From the NCBI GenBank assembly GCA_963691655.1, contig OY829329.1, positions 14,894,708-14,958,707 on the forward strand: DNA of 64,000 nucleotides, written 5' to 3'. The notes beneath the pieces are model-generated. The model worked only from the letters and a program-made list of their open reading frames with translations, was not told where the DNA came from and did no database searches. Positions 32,217 to 43,499 of the stretch are shown here, one piece after another. The translations under genes were made by a program, and so were the position numbers. Source of the DNA: Toxonevra muliebris. Its lineage: Eukaryota > Arthropoda > Insecta > Diptera > Pallopteridae. The first letter of the stretch is position 1. Every line of letters starts with the position of its first letter.

Positions 32217-32540
32217 TGTTTACAATTTAAGGCGAATTCACCAACCCAGATTAGTTCTCTCTTTTTTGGTTTTTTTTTTATATGATAATTTTCGCTCTCT
32301 TAAATATTTTTACAATTTAAGGCGAATTCACCAACCTAGAGTAGTCCTCCCTTTTCGTTTTTTTTTTTGTATGAAAATTATCACTCTCTTAAATATTTTT
32401 ACAATTTACGGCGAATTCACCTACCTAGAGTAGTTCTCTCTTTTCGTTTTTTTTCATATGAAATTTTTCGCTCTCTTAAATTGAGACTAGAAACAAAAAT
32501 GGAAAGAGAGCACGGCACTTGGTGTGTGATTTCACCTTTA
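32217..32540 (+). repeat. Tandem array of a GGCGAATTC-family left arm
   Basis: Three units near 32219, 32308 and 32398 (period about 90 bp) each read TTTACAATTTA(A/C)GGCGAATTC, then ACC, a CTCTCTTTT stretch, a T-run, ATATGA-type sequence and CGCTCTCTTAAAT. After the third unit the fold continues as TGAGACTAGAAACAAAAATG and a single right arm, GGAAAGAGAGCACGGCACTT to TGATTTCACC. The pattern looks like amplification of one arm of the foldback. Confidence 0.75.
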
Positions 32541-33215
32541 CCAACTATATCCCGTTAGTTTCTATGCGGCGAGAGTAAACTCTACAGAATAAGTGAAGAA
32601 AGAGAATATCTCTCTCTTATGCTATGCTTTCAATTTATCAATCACAGTTTCGAGTGTCTATTATTTTCTGTTGAACCATATTTGTTATTCTTACTTTCAA
32701 AGTATTAGTGCGTGGTTTTATTGGTATTCACTGTTCAGATAACGCAGTATATTTCTATAGGGAAAGTTCTCTCTTTATCTTCAGCGCAACAACAATTTCA
32801 TGGTTTTCGCCGTGCAATTCAATATAACCCAATTTTCCTTGCTTAAACCTTATTTCCGTTTTTTTTTTTTCCGTTGAACTAATTTGACTATAACTAAATT
32901 TGTTCTTCTTCTATATATTTTCGATTTATCTTTTGACTTTTCATTAGTCAGGAAATTGTGAAAAAAGAATTCAGAAAAAAAAGAAGAAAAAGCGATTAAG
33001 AAACCAAACAAAAAAAAAACTAAAAAAAAAAACAAAAAAATTCCTTACTGTGCTAAATTAAGAAAGCACAGAATACATTCCAACAAATATTACTAGTAAA
33101 ACTTGTAAGTTGTTATTGTGAAAATAACTAACTAATTTAAGAATGTTTACATGTTAAATTTGACAACCACACGCGAAAACTTTATTAATGTCTTAAGCAT
33201 GTTGGATGTAGTTAG
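32541..33215. other. AT-rich non-coding DNA
   Basis: Contains A-rich simple sequence at about 32965-33040. Nothing else recognised. Confidence 0.4.
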
Positions 33216-33425
33216 TAGAGTAGTAGGGAATGGGGGGTGGGGGGGGGGGGTGGAGAGAAATCGTGGGAGTAAATGGAGGTGATGGTAAATGATGGTGCTA
33301 AGTGGAGGTGGTAGATGGTGGCGCAGCAGTGGCTGATGATGTCGAACATTACTGGTGAATAGTGCCAGTGAATGATTAGGGTAAATGGTGTTGGTGGGTG
33401 GTAGTGATGTTGGTATGATGGCGAA
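33216..33425 (+). repeat. G-rich, GGTGG-type low-complexity region
   Basis: Opens with a G run (GGGGGGTGGGGGGGGGGGTG at about 33231-33251) and continues as GTGGAGGTGG, GGTGATGGTAAATGATGGTG and similar degenerate words to about 33420. Strongly G-skewed on the plus strand. Confidence 0.75.
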
Positions 33426-33567
33426 ATGAAAAAAAAAAAAACCGAAAAAGATTTATCGTTATTATCATTAATAATGTTTTTGTGTGTTTTGCGTTTTTGG
33501 TTCTGGTTAATTTCGATTGTTAGAGCGAAAACTTTTAGTTGAAACTAAATCCATAGGTAAAAAAAAA

Positions 33568-33690
33568 AAATCCTGGTTTTATTATTGTGTTTTATTAAAC
33601 TCTTTATTATTTATTTTAAATTAAATAATTGTTTGATTTTTTCATTGCTGTTTGTTAATTAATCAATTCATTGTTTAAAGTAAATAATTA
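33568..33690 (+). repeat. Direct repeat, copy 1 (partner at 36228)
   Basis: TCCTGGTTTTATTATTGTGT, TTTATTAAACTCTTTATTAT, AATTGTTTGATTTTTTCATT and GCTGTTTGTTAATTAATCAA match 36228-36350 with small indels. Class unknown; about 120 bp, AT-rich. Confidence 0.75.
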
Positions 33691-34985
33691 AATTGTTCTT
33701 ATGTTTAATAATTTTATTTAATATGCATTAAAAACTTCACTAGTACTAAGTTTTTTTTTTTTTTTTTTTTAATAAATGATTTTTTCTTTTGCAATAGGGA
33801 ATTCCATTACTGCATAGACTCAATAACACATACATGCCCTTTCATTACAAACATTTAACCCATTTGTATTGCAATAATAGCTTACATGCACAGGGCAATT
33901 ATTGACCCAACAAAAAATCCTCACAACAACAGCTCGCACCCACGAATTCTCATCCCATCCATAATTTTTCAAGCCACCCACACTCGCTGGCTACTGCTGC
34001 TACATATTGATGCAAAGGTTGTTCGTTCTATTTTTTTGTTTGTTTTTTAAATAACTAAAGTCAGCGTCCCTTTAGTTAACAAACATCAACCCGTAGTTGT
34101 TTTTAGTTTTGTGTTGTTGTTGGTTTTTGAATTTATTTGTCTATTACCACATGCAACCGTTATGTTCTTGTGGTTCTTTACAAATATATAAACTTAGCAT
34201 TAAGCCAAACAGTTTTCACTGTCCAAACTCATTCTATCTCCAACTTTCTTTCTTTCGTTTTTTCTCTTTCTCGTTTAATTTTTCTTTCACCCTCTAGTGT
34301 TTATTTGCCACAACTAGTTGCACGTTCATTTATATAAATATGTATGCATAGTCTTTCTTCTATGCAGATATTATACTCACTCGTTTATATGCACAATATA
34401 CTATACAGATAGATACACAGATAGATAGATATCTCTATGGGGAGTGCTACCAGTTTATCAGTTTATTGTTTTCTTTTCAGTCTAAAATAAATAAAGGGAG
34501 TGCATTTTTTACTTGTTTATTATTTTTTCTTTCTTTTTTTTCTAGTATGTGGTAGTGAATGTAGCAAAAAAAAAATTGTAAAACAAAAACGAAATAAAAA
34601 GAAATATTTATGCATAATAAAAGTTGCACCTAGTTTGGGTTATGTTAAGGTTAAGGAAAAGAGAATTATTGAATTTATAGGAATTTTTGCTTTCACTTAA
34701 TCATTTCTCAATAGAGAGCATAGCTTCGGATAGTTTCTCTCATCTCATATTGAGCAAATTTCATTCTTAAATAGAGTTCGGGGTCAATGAATCTCTACTG
34801 TATCTTTCTCATAACAAATTATCGGCTGTTTTATTACCACAAATTCTCTTCTGCCCGATGACCTGCAAAATGGGTTACTCTCTTCTCACTCTTGCCTTGC
34901 TCTTTTAGTGCATTTAGTCTAGGAATGCTCTCGCGATTGGCTGCAAAAGAAGGAGATTGCTAAACGAAAAAGTCATATAAAAAAA
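33691..34985. other. Non-coding DNA, mostly unique
   Basis: Poly-T at about 33751-33770, GATA-type ACAGATAGAT words at about 34400-34432 and several T-rich patches. No supported gene. Confidence 0.4.
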
Positions 34986-34989
34986 CGAG

Positions 34990-35226
34990 TGGAGTTGGTA
35001 TTGCCTCATGCACACATTAACGAACGCACATCTGTATGTGTATGTGTGAACAAAACAAATATGTATGTGTGGAGACTAAGAAAATATAAAGGAGAGAATG
35101 CACAGTTAAAAAAAAAAAACAAACTCAAGCAACTGCCTGCTGATACTCTATTCTCCGCTCTCTCGAACATACAACAATTCATAGTTGCTCTCTCGCAGTA
35201 CTTACTCTCTTCCCACTCAATACAGT
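34990..35226 (+). repeat. Dispersed GA-rich repeat, copy
   Basis: ATCTGTATGTGTATGTGTGA, AATATGTATGTGTGGAGACT, AGAGAATGCACAGTTAAAAA, TTCTCCGCTCTCTCGAACAT, ACAACAATTCATAGTTGCTC and CTTACTCTCTTCCCACTCAA in family order. Confidence 0.6.
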
Positions 35227-36173
35227 AACAACATAGAGGGCGAAAAACTTACGACAGCATCTGTCCAAACAAAAAAATACACACGCTTTAATGAAACTGC
35301 AAAATTTGACAACTACACGACTACACAACTGCATGACTACATTTGTAGTGGTTGCAGTCATACTAGAATCTATTTCTAATTTGTCAACAACAAAACAGAA
35401 AAAGAGAGAAGTGAGAGTGGAAATACGAAACAAAACAAAATAAAAGAAGAAGATTCAACAGATTTTGTTGCTGTTGCAGTCGCAAATTAATTCTATTCCT
35501 TCACAGACTCCAATTGAGAGTATATGCAGTTTCAATAATGCAGTTGCAAGCCTGTAGTTCTCTATGTGTTTATATCATCACTATTTTAGCTCACAAGGGC
35601 TAAAATGCACATTCCATTTTCTAGACAATTCCATTATATGTTTGAAGAGTCAAGTGTTCCGATGTTGGTTTGGCTTTCTAAAAATATTTTCAATATTTTG
35701 AACTTCACACCTAAGCTTGTGTTGGTTGTTTTATGCATACAGTTTAAACAGTAATGGAGACTCAGACATGCATAAGGATAGACTAAGCATCTTTTCTATA
35801 GAAAAAAGCCCTAGACATATCAGATTTCTTATGCTTACTAGTTCAAGCCTGCTAGTTTCCTCTTTGGTACTCGAGCTGTCTCTTGTGTAATATTTTAATG
35901 TATTTGCTTTGAAAAAATCCTGTTGCACTTAAGATCATCCAAAGTATTTAAATTTATCATCAAAGTATTTAAAATAAGCAATAGATTACTGCTCCCTAAT
36001 ACTGCAGAGCCTTTGGACTTTCTACTCTTTTTTTATCATTGCAGCTGGGGTAAGCGTTTTAGAATCCAAAAGGAGTATCATTATTTGTGTGTGATATAGA
36101 CTAATTTGAGTCTATTTTCACACAAAAAATAAAGCTTAGACGGAACATCTTATTTTTTATATACTAACGTCCA
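35227..36173. other. Non-coding DNA, mostly unique
   Basis: Short frames only, for example a 65-codon minus-strand frame at 35731-35928 with mixed composition and no domain. Confidence 0.35.
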
Positions 36174-36227
36174 TCTTCGTCGAATCAACGACGGCTTTTT
36201 TAACACAATGCCAATTGTTTCCTATAT

Positions 36228-36350
36228 AAAAAAAATTCTGGTTTTATTATTGTGTTTTATTAAACACTTTATTATTTATTTAAAATTATTAATTGTTTGA
36301 TTTTTTCATTGCTGTTTGTTTCATGAAAACTAAATTAATCAATTCATTGT
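36228..36350 (+). repeat. Direct repeat, copy 2 (partner at 33568)
   Basis: Same sequence order as 33568-33690, with an insertion of TCATGAAAACTAA near 36320. Confidence 0.75.
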
Positions 36351-36362
36351 CTTTTCTATTAA

Positions 36363-37229
36363 CCCTTTTGGAACCGTAGGGAAATCAGAGGTGATAGCGC
36401 AAAACCGAGTTCGGATTAGTATTGTCTGACCCCAATTTCTTGTTACAGTTTTTGATCGAAACAAACATTTTCTGTTTCTGAAGGCTTGAACTTTCATGGA
36501 TCACCGGTGACCCTGTGGCCCTTAATGGGATTTTTACTAACTTTTTTCCATACATTTTTATTAGATATTTTTTTTTAAAAATAGCCAAAATAACTTAGTA
36601 TTAATATTTCACTTAACCCTTTCGTGACCTAAAGAAACTGGAACCGATAGAGCAAAACCGAGTCCAGATTCGTATTCATCGACTCACATTTTATTGCCAA
36701 AAAAATCTTAAAAAGTTTTCATTTATGATTTTAGGGTGACCGGTGACTAATAGCAAAACTTGTATTTCCAAAAAAGTAAACAAACATTTAAAAATATACG
36801 AAATCATGTTTGAGTAAATGATTTTTCCCACAACACATCGTCGCCTGAGAATTGAATTGGCGTATGTGTATAAGTATTTCTATGCCTATACGCCAAATCA
36901 ATTCTCAGGCGACGATATCAAAAATTTGGTATATTTAGACAAATTTTGTGAGCGATTGAAAATTAACAAAAAAAAAAGGAACACAATTTTTCCACTTTGA
37001 TCCGCTATAGTACCGTTTTCAAAAAAAAAAAATATTTCCAAATTTTTTTAATTTGAATTAAATAACCATCAATTATATTTCCAAAAACTCTAAATTTATA
37101 ATAATTCATTGTATAGTTTTTAAAAAATCGCGAAAATCAATCTTGTGACACCGATGTCACTATAATACCGAAAGGGTTAACAGAAAAATTCGCGTTATCG
37201 TCCATTCGACGAAGAAGTGCCTTCTAGGG
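36363..37229. mobile_element. piggyBac-like non-autonomous element(s), possibly nested
   Basis: Core pair: TTAA (36613-36616) then CCCTTTCGTGACC on the left, and CCGAAAGGG then TTAA (37177-37180) on the right. This gives an inner element 36617-37176 with an 8-bp perfect inverted tip, CCCTTTCG/CGAAAGGG, and TTAA target sites. Outer pair: TTAA-CCCTTTTGGAACC at 36359 and CTTCTAGGG-TTAA ending at 37233; read inward the right tip is CCCTAGAAGG. TTAA targets with tips starting CCC are the piggyBac signature. The segment after 36363 and the segment after 36617 also match each other (AGCGCAAAACCGAGT against AGAGCAAAACCGAGT). No transposase frame. A 76-bp palindrome is inserted inside. Confidence 0.55.
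36839..36914. mobile_element. 76-bp palindromic element, copy 3, nested in the piggyBac-like element
   Basis: CGTCGCCTGAGAATTGAATT-GGCGTAT and ATACGCCAAATCAATTCTCA-GGCGACG arms with one mismatch. The loop GTGTATAAGTATTTCTATGCCT-like segment resembles copy 1 (about 19515-19535). It is flanked by AT on each side, so the target duplication is unresolved. Confidence 0.8.
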
Positions 37230-37233
37230 TTAA

Positions 37234-37387
37234 ACAAAAGCAATAGGCGACACTCGACAACAAGCAAGAACGCTTCCCTCAATTACTCTCACTCTCTCTC
37301 TCATTCTCTTGTTTTTTACTAAATATTTTTGTTTTTGTATTGCTTCTCCTGTTTAGTAATACTCTTTTACAAATGAGCGCAGCACGA
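37234..37387. other. Unique sequence with CT run
   Basis: CT-rich patch at about 37289-37310; nothing else recognised. Confidence 0.35.
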
Positions 37388-37530
37388 CAAATTCTCAATT
37401 TGACGACGACTTGTAGATACGAAAAGCAATTTACTGTTCTTTTTAGTCGTTTTGTTGTTGTTGCAAGAGCTGATACGATTTTTATTGTTTTTGTCTTTTC
37501 TCAGATCTGAAAATAAGTTTCTCTTCAAGC
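37388..37530 (+). repeat. Upstream module of the GGCGAATTC long repeat
   Basis: ACAAATTCTCAATTTGACGA, AGCAATTTACTGTTCTTTTT, GTTTTGTTGTTGTTGCAAGA-GCTGATACG and TTTTCTCAGATCTGAAAATA match 15376-15500. The foldback part is absent. Confidence 0.65.
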
Positions 37531-39245
37531 CCATAGTTTCCATTCTCAGAGAGCAAAATTACGAACTACTGTTAAATGAGCATATTTATGTGCATGTATA
37601 TGTGTAAACTTCAAATCACTATAAACTTATTTTGAACTTTGTCTCTCTCTCTCTCTCTCTTTCTCTCTGCATATATCACATATATCACATATTCATGGAT
37701 GACATGTGTAGGGTAATAGTGCGCAACGTCGTCGTCGACCGACCACGTCAACAACAACAACCACCAGTAGCAGCAGCAGCAGTCATTGTGATTTATGATA
37801 CATCGTTTTTTCAGTTGTTGTTATTATACTCGACGGCTATACAAAAAAAAAAACAAAAAAAGCAAAATTCACAAGCAACAAACATAAACAAAAACAATTA
37901 CGTTCTACAACATTTCACAATATATATATATGTATTAAAAAAAAAAACAAAAGAAAAACAAAAAACGGAATGCTTTCATCAGCAAAAATACTTTAACAAC
38001 ATAAAGTTTGCATCACGAAATTCACATAAACAACACACTTACACACACACACACACAAACATATAATGATTACAATGATGGTGATGATGATGATGTATCA
38101 CACCGATACTGTCACCAATCATTGGTAGAAATATTTAAACACATGTCTAGATATATGAATGCATGTATGTATGTGTGAGTGGGTGTATGTGTTGTATGTC
38201 TTAGCAGCAATTGCTATATCAACAGATTGGTGGTAATCATTTGTATGCTTGATTGGAAAAAAGCACTAACAAATTCATGAAAGAAGATGATGGAAATGTT
38301 GTTTGAATGGCAACAATGTGTAGTAAAAAAAAAAATGTAAAAGTAGTAGAAAAAGTAGTGGGTATAAAAATTTTTAGATCTCAGTAATAAAATTCGAATG
38401 ATTTGTTTTTATGAATAAAGAAAATTCTATAGAAAAATACCAATTTTTATTTAAATTTAGTAAAAAATTAAATTAGCTTAAATCTGTAGATTTAAATTGT
38501 ATTAATTCATGCAAATTTATATAAAAAAAAATAATAATAAATCATTTTACATATACTATATATTTATAGTATTTAATATTTAAGCGCCATGTCCAAAATT
38601 ATCACCCGTAAAATTCATCATTTTCTCTCTCATTGTCAGTGACAAAAACAACAATATCATCACAACATGAACACATATTGCAGTAGCAGCAACATCAGCA
38701 GCAACAATCATCTCCAACAATTACCAACCACCATAACATAACATTCAACAAATTTCCGTCGAAATGTAGGAAATGTTTGAGCTGTGCTTGTTGCTGCTGT
38801 CAGTGTTTGCGGTGGAGACAGCTGCAATCAAAATGTGTGTGTGTTGATGGTTCACTGGTATAATGTCTGTGTGTGTGTGTGTGTGGTAGAGATCACCATC
38901 ATCATTTTCTGCTGCTGTTGGTGGTGATGTCAACAAAATCGCATTGCATGCACAGTTATTACTCAAATATACCAATGACGTTTGAGTTAAAGTTGCAATA
39001 TTCTAGTTCAAAAGGGAGAAAAATTGCAAATAGATTTTGAACGCGTTCTCAAGTTTGTAGACAGTAAAAAGAGTAAAACAAAAAGGAAGCTTGAAGTTTG
39101 AAATTTGAAAGCAATCGACTTTTTGCCTCGAGTTGAATGTATTACTTAGCAAATTTTTTTTTCCTTTTTCCTATATAAAATTTTTTTAATAAAACTGCAT
39201 ATTTATCTAATGAGCGTATTTTTTCTTTATTAATACTGTTAAAAG
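37531..39245. other. Non-coding DNA rich in simple repeats
   Basis: (CT)n at about 37643-37665, CAA/CAG triplets at about 37750-37785, A-rich runs to 37970, ACAC at about 38041-38057, GATGAT at about 38078-38095, CAG/CAA words at 38680-38720 and (GT)n at about 38868-38884. A 144-codon frame at 37632-38066 consists of these repeats and is not called. Confidence 0.5.
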
Positions 39246-39352
39246 TTAAGTAAAAGCAAATTCACTACTCTCAATTAAAGAGAGAGCACAAAACTGTATA
39301 TAAAAAAAACGAAAAGAGAGTACTGCACTCGGTCGGTGAATTCGCCTTAAAG
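39246..39352 (+). mobile_element. GGCGAATTC foldback family, copy
   Basis: AAGCAAATTCACTACTCTCA and TTAAAGAGAGAGCACAAAAC on the left. The full right arm is AAAAAAAACGAAAAGAGAGT-ACTGCACTCGGTCGGTGAAT-TCGCCTT. The left arm has lost its CTTTTCG stretch. Confidence 0.6.
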
Positions 39353-39474
39353 CTTTAATATTTTAAGGAAGTGTTTTCCAGTTATAGACTGGACGAGGCG
39401 AATTGCTGTTTTTGTGAGAGAAAGAAGAGCCAATTTGTGTGAGAGAATATGTGTGATCAGTTGTGTGAGCGAGA

Positions 39475-39640
39475 GAGCAAAGAAGAGAGAATTAATATGC
39501 ACCGGTGCTCTCATTTGCATTTCAATCGTAGTGCTCATAATTTCAACATATTAATTGTTGTTGCTTTTTTTTAACTATGTGCTCTCTCTGTTTTATATTT
39601 ACTTACTCTCTACGTTTTGTATACAAATATGTATTAGTAT
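39475..39640 (-). repeat. Dispersed GA-rich repeat, minus-strand copy
   Basis: Read on the minus strand: ATTTGTATACAAAACGTAGA, GAGTAAGTAAATATAAAACA, GAGAGAGCACATAGTTAAAA and AGCAACAACAATTAATATGT, then GAGCACTACG and GAGAGCACCGGTGC. It matches 21905-22020 in order. Confidence 0.55.
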
Positions 39641-40692
39641 GTCAAAATATTAATTTGTTAAGCCCAATTTTTTATCTACCCAAAAGTTTCTTATAGAAGT
39701 GCAAACACCAATACATATAAACTTTATTATTATTAAGCAACAAAAAAATCATAAGCTAGACAACAACAAAATCTACGTTGAATATAACTGTCGCCAATGT
39801 GTACCAACAAAGCATACGAAAGTAATGTTGCTTCGCTCTTTGGTATAGGCAAAGAAGAGAGATGAGAAATGAAATTGACAAAATTGTTTGTGTATTTCGT
39901 ATAGCTTACTGCGTAGTGCTATGAGTGTGTGTGTTAAAATGAACAGTAAATGTTTTAGTGCTTTTACAAAAACAAATGTGCACGTCTAAATCATGAATTA
40001 TTTAATTTTTATTCACAAAATTAAACTCTTTAAAGTGTGTCTTCTTATTCTATATTATGTCTTACTATTGCATTATCCTTTCCTAGAAACCCACAAAAGC
40101 AACATAATTCATAAGCGACAGGATAACTGCCAGTTGTCAGGTCAACCAACACACCCTGCAATAATTATTGAAATATGAGCAGTTTTGAAATTATTGCATG
40201 CGAATCAGCAGTTACTATTCTGCTATAGATACGACAACTTAATACATAAAACCACTTGACTGATTTCGTGTTGAATTAATTACGATATTGAATAGCAATA
40301 AGAATGGCGAATGTGAATTGAACTATTGCAATCATAGTAAGGTATAATTAGTAGAACTAGTTTACACTTAAAGATTTGTGCATTTACGGACTAATAAGTA
40401 AGAGCAAAAATGTAATGAATAAGGCCAAAAAGTATGCAATAGTTTTTTATTGAATTAGAAGACCGAAAGAGAGAGAACTTCGATTTTGTGAGAGATGAAA
40501 GGAAAACGAGAGTGACAATGTAAAATAAGTCCGAAAAGAGAGAGAGAGTCATTTGAAAAGTAAGAGATCAAGAGCGCAAGAAAACCAAAGAGCAAGTTGG
40601 TTTTCTTTTATGCTGTTCACCCGATTCTCCTCACTTGAATCTCACCTCACTTGAATCGTACCAGAAGAATTCACTTCAAAAACAATGCATTT
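39641..40692. other. Non-coding DNA, mostly unique
   Basis: GA-rich patches near 40467-40480 and 40536-40550. No gene recognised. Confidence 0.4.
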
Positions 40693-41663
40693 CAGTGATG
40701 ATAAATTTATATTTCAAATTTGTATCAAATATAAAAAATGTATCAAACTAGCCAAAAATGTATCAAAAATTTCAAATGTACCAAATAAAAAAAAATGTAT
40801 CAAAGTAGCCAAAAATGTACTAAAAATTTCAAATATACCAAGTATAAAAAAAAAAATGTATCAAACTAGCCAAAAATGTATCAAAAATTTCAAATGTATC
40901 AAACTTGCCAAAAATTTACCAAAAATTGTAAATGATCTATAACCTCGAATGGGCCTTAAGTCATTTTTATGTTTGGGTTAGCAAGTCCACCTACAACTTT
41001 GAAGCAATAAATTCATTTGAGTTTGCATGGCGCTGAGTATTATATTTTTCTCCCATAAGCGATATAATGCATATGAGCTGAATTCTCTTGCTGTAGCTTA
41101 AATCTGAAATCTTCATTTCGAGAAAACATTGTTTGATATAAATGTAATTGATTGTTACTTTACATAAGCGATGATGCTTCTATTTTCACAATCTTTTTTT
41201 TAAATATTGAATAAAAATACAGTTCCGTAAAAAAAAACACATTTACATATAACTCAATACTTTTTAAAACCGACTTAAGCGATTATTGCTTTTGACCACA
41301 GATTTCTCCTTCCACTGTTGTCCGAATGGAATATTATTTTATTTAATTTTTGTTTTCTTTGCGGTAATTTCGATCACTGAAAGTAAAAATTTGAGATAAA
41401 TATTCATGTTTATTCTGGCTTACCAAATGGCAGCATTGATTGTAAAATCTCGTAAACAAATAATTGTATGATCTTCTATAATAATTTTCTGATGATCTAC
41501 AATTCAGCGAATGTTTGTGTGAAGTAGAATAAAAATTTTTTAATAAAGTACTACATTTTGAATCCAAATGTACCAAAACGATTGTTATGGTACCAATGTA
41601 CTTTTTGGTCTCAAATTGTACCAAAAAAAAAAAAATACAATTGTACCAAAAACATCATCACTG
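40693..41663. mobile_element. hAT-like non-autonomous element
   Basis: It starts CAGTGATGAT and ends ATCATCACTG, a perfect 10-bp inverted tip of the CAG...CTG type usual in hAT transposons. It is flanked by ATGCATTT (40685-40692) and ATGCACTC (41664-41671), an 8-bp target duplication with two mismatches. The left interior is a tandem array (40738-40930); the right interior has GTACAATTGTACCAAAA-type words. A 93-codon minus-strand frame at 41343-41624 shows no hAT domain, so the copy is non-autonomous. At 971 bp it is longer than a typical MITE. Confidence 0.6.
40738..40930 (+). repeat. Tandem repeat of about 60 bp inside the hAT-like element
   Basis: At least three units of ATGTATCAAACTAGCCAAAA, ATGTATCAAAAATTTCAAAT, then a GTACCAA or ATACCAAG segment and an A-run. 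The last unit is compressed. Subterminal repeats of this sort are common in hAT elements. Confidence 0.75.
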
Positions 41664-41697
41664 ATGCACTCTTTAAATGCTCACTGCAAGCGAGACG

Positions 41698-41910
41698 TTG
41701 AGAGAGAGAGAGAGAGAGAGTAAGAATACGAACTTTAAAAGCTTGACTTCGTATTTTCTATTGAAATGAAGCGGAGGTTAAATGAACCAAAAGAGAATGC
41801 TGGTACGCAAGCAAAAAGAGAGAGAGAGAGAGAGAGAGAAAGTAAGGAAAGAATGCAGCTTTTACCGTAATTCTCATTCTACCTTGTGCTCTTAGGTCGA
41901 CGGCTATGAA
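41698..41910 (+). repeat. Partial copy of the 45575/49733 repeat with GA runs
   Basis: GA runs at about 41701-41721 and 41818-41840. Between them are TTGACTTCGTATTTTCTATT and AAGAGAATGCTGGTACGCAA, and after the second run AATGCAGCTTTTACCGTAAT and CTTGTGCTCTTAGG. These match the second half of 45575-46000 and 49680-50098. Confidence 0.6.
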
Positions 41911-43479
41911 TTTAAAATTATTTATGACAGTTAAATTTAAAAAAAAAAACTAAATAAAGAAATATTTTTTTTGTATTGCATTTTTCATTACTAACAATTT
42001 TTGTTACGAAAAACTTTTCATTATTTTACACAATTTTTCTTTGAGTGTCTCCCGTTTATTAGAAACCCAATTCACAATGTACACGAAAAATAAAAACAAA
42101 TAGAAAAAAACACAAATATGTACGACACACAAAAAGATACATAACTATGTGCAAATTGCAAGTGATTTCCAATTGTTTGGACACAACAATCACCTCCACT
42201 TCCACCTTCCTCTCTTTCGCTCTCCCTCTTCCGCCGCTTTCAAATTCTTCCACTGGTTCTAACTCGCTATTGTATCCGTTAGCTGATTCTGTTTATGATT
42301 GTGAAACAATGGAACAACTAAGCAGTAGTAATCATACTAACGCGTATAGAATAGAGTCACAAACACTCACACTCATGCACACATACACGCTGAGAGAGAG
42401 AGAGAGAGAGAGAAAAGCTTCACGTACGTACGTTTGTATTTTAGCGTGTATGTGTGACCTGCAGTTGACGCAAGGAAACACCTCTGCTGCACATTTGCTA
42501 CTACTACTATCCTGTATCACGAATGTATGCATGCGTCCGTGTATCCGTGTGTCTCTATGTGTGCCTGTATATGTGTGTGTGTGTGTGTATGTATTTCCTG
42601 TAAATTTGGTTGTTGAGTGGCAACTCATTTCTCGTTACATCCGCTACACTGTGTATAGAATATTATTTTTCAGTTTTCTTTATGGTAACATTTTACAGCA
42701 TACACGACTCGTATATTTTTGCCGCGTACATGTTCATCTACGCTTTATGCTTTACACCGCACCGTTCTCCGCTTAACGCAAATATGACAAGGCCACAAGC
42801 AATTCTTGCTTTTGCTTGCCCAATGACATATGAGAGCAGAACAGAGGAAAGAAGCCGGATGTGAGTTTGGTATATGTGTGTGTGTGTGTATAGGTATATA
42901 CGAGCGAGTGTGTGTGTTAACAACAAGTACGAGAGTTTGTGTTATGCATCACGCTACGTGAATTAAAAGTCAACAGGATATAAGGTACTATAATTCATGA
43001 GCTGTTCCCTCTCTCTCATTTCTTTTTTTTCTGGATATTTTTTCTCTTCTCTTCTTTTTTTGTTTTTTGTATGAGCGAGAGTGTGAGTGTGGTCATTTCA
43101 ACTACCGAATCCGTGATGTATTTTTAAAACTTTATATGTTCTGTTTGGTTTTTCTGTGAGCGTGTTTTGGTTCTATGTGTGTGTGTGTGTGTGGAGATGT
43201 TTAAGTGTTAAAATGAAAAATGACTTGAGCGTAATTTTTGGATATAAAAACTACACGTTTTTATATATGGAGAGTACTTCGGTAAATAATGAATATATAT
43301 TTATTTATATTATGAAGTTGCTACTACATATAAATAAATATATATGTATAGTGCCAAAAGTGAAAAATGGATAGGTAGTTGCAGTTAAAGAATTTTTCTG
43401 GAAATTTTAATTTAACCAACATTCATTGCATTAAAAAAAAAAACAAAAATTTGCTTGGTATGGCATCAGCAAAAAATCC
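41911..43479. other. Non-coding DNA with microsatellites and one long mixed open frame
   Basis: (GA)n at about 42391-42412, (GT)n at about 42567-42588, 42875-42890 and 43176-43193. The plus-strand frame 42147-42776 (209 codons) is the longest outside tandem arrays. It runs through the GA and GT microsatellites, giving Arg-Glu and Cys-Val alternations, and I find no domain or clear exon ends, so I do not call a gene. The stretch 42140-42560 is less AT-rich than most of the window. Confidence 0.4.
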
Positions 43480-43499
43480 GTTATCTGGGTAGCACATGA

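Noticed and set aside
37632..38066. 144-codon plus-strand frame with Gln-Pro-Val-Ala stretch
   Set aside because: It starts in a CT microsatellite, passes through CAA/CAG triplets and ends in Lys/Asn and His-Thr runs. The middle could be a short exon, but nothing supports it.
42147..42776. 209-codon open frame, the longest outside tandem arrays
   Set aside because: It crosses GA and GT microsatellites, has Arg-Glu and Cys-Val alternations, and shows no domain, signal peptide with a plausible mature part, or splice context.
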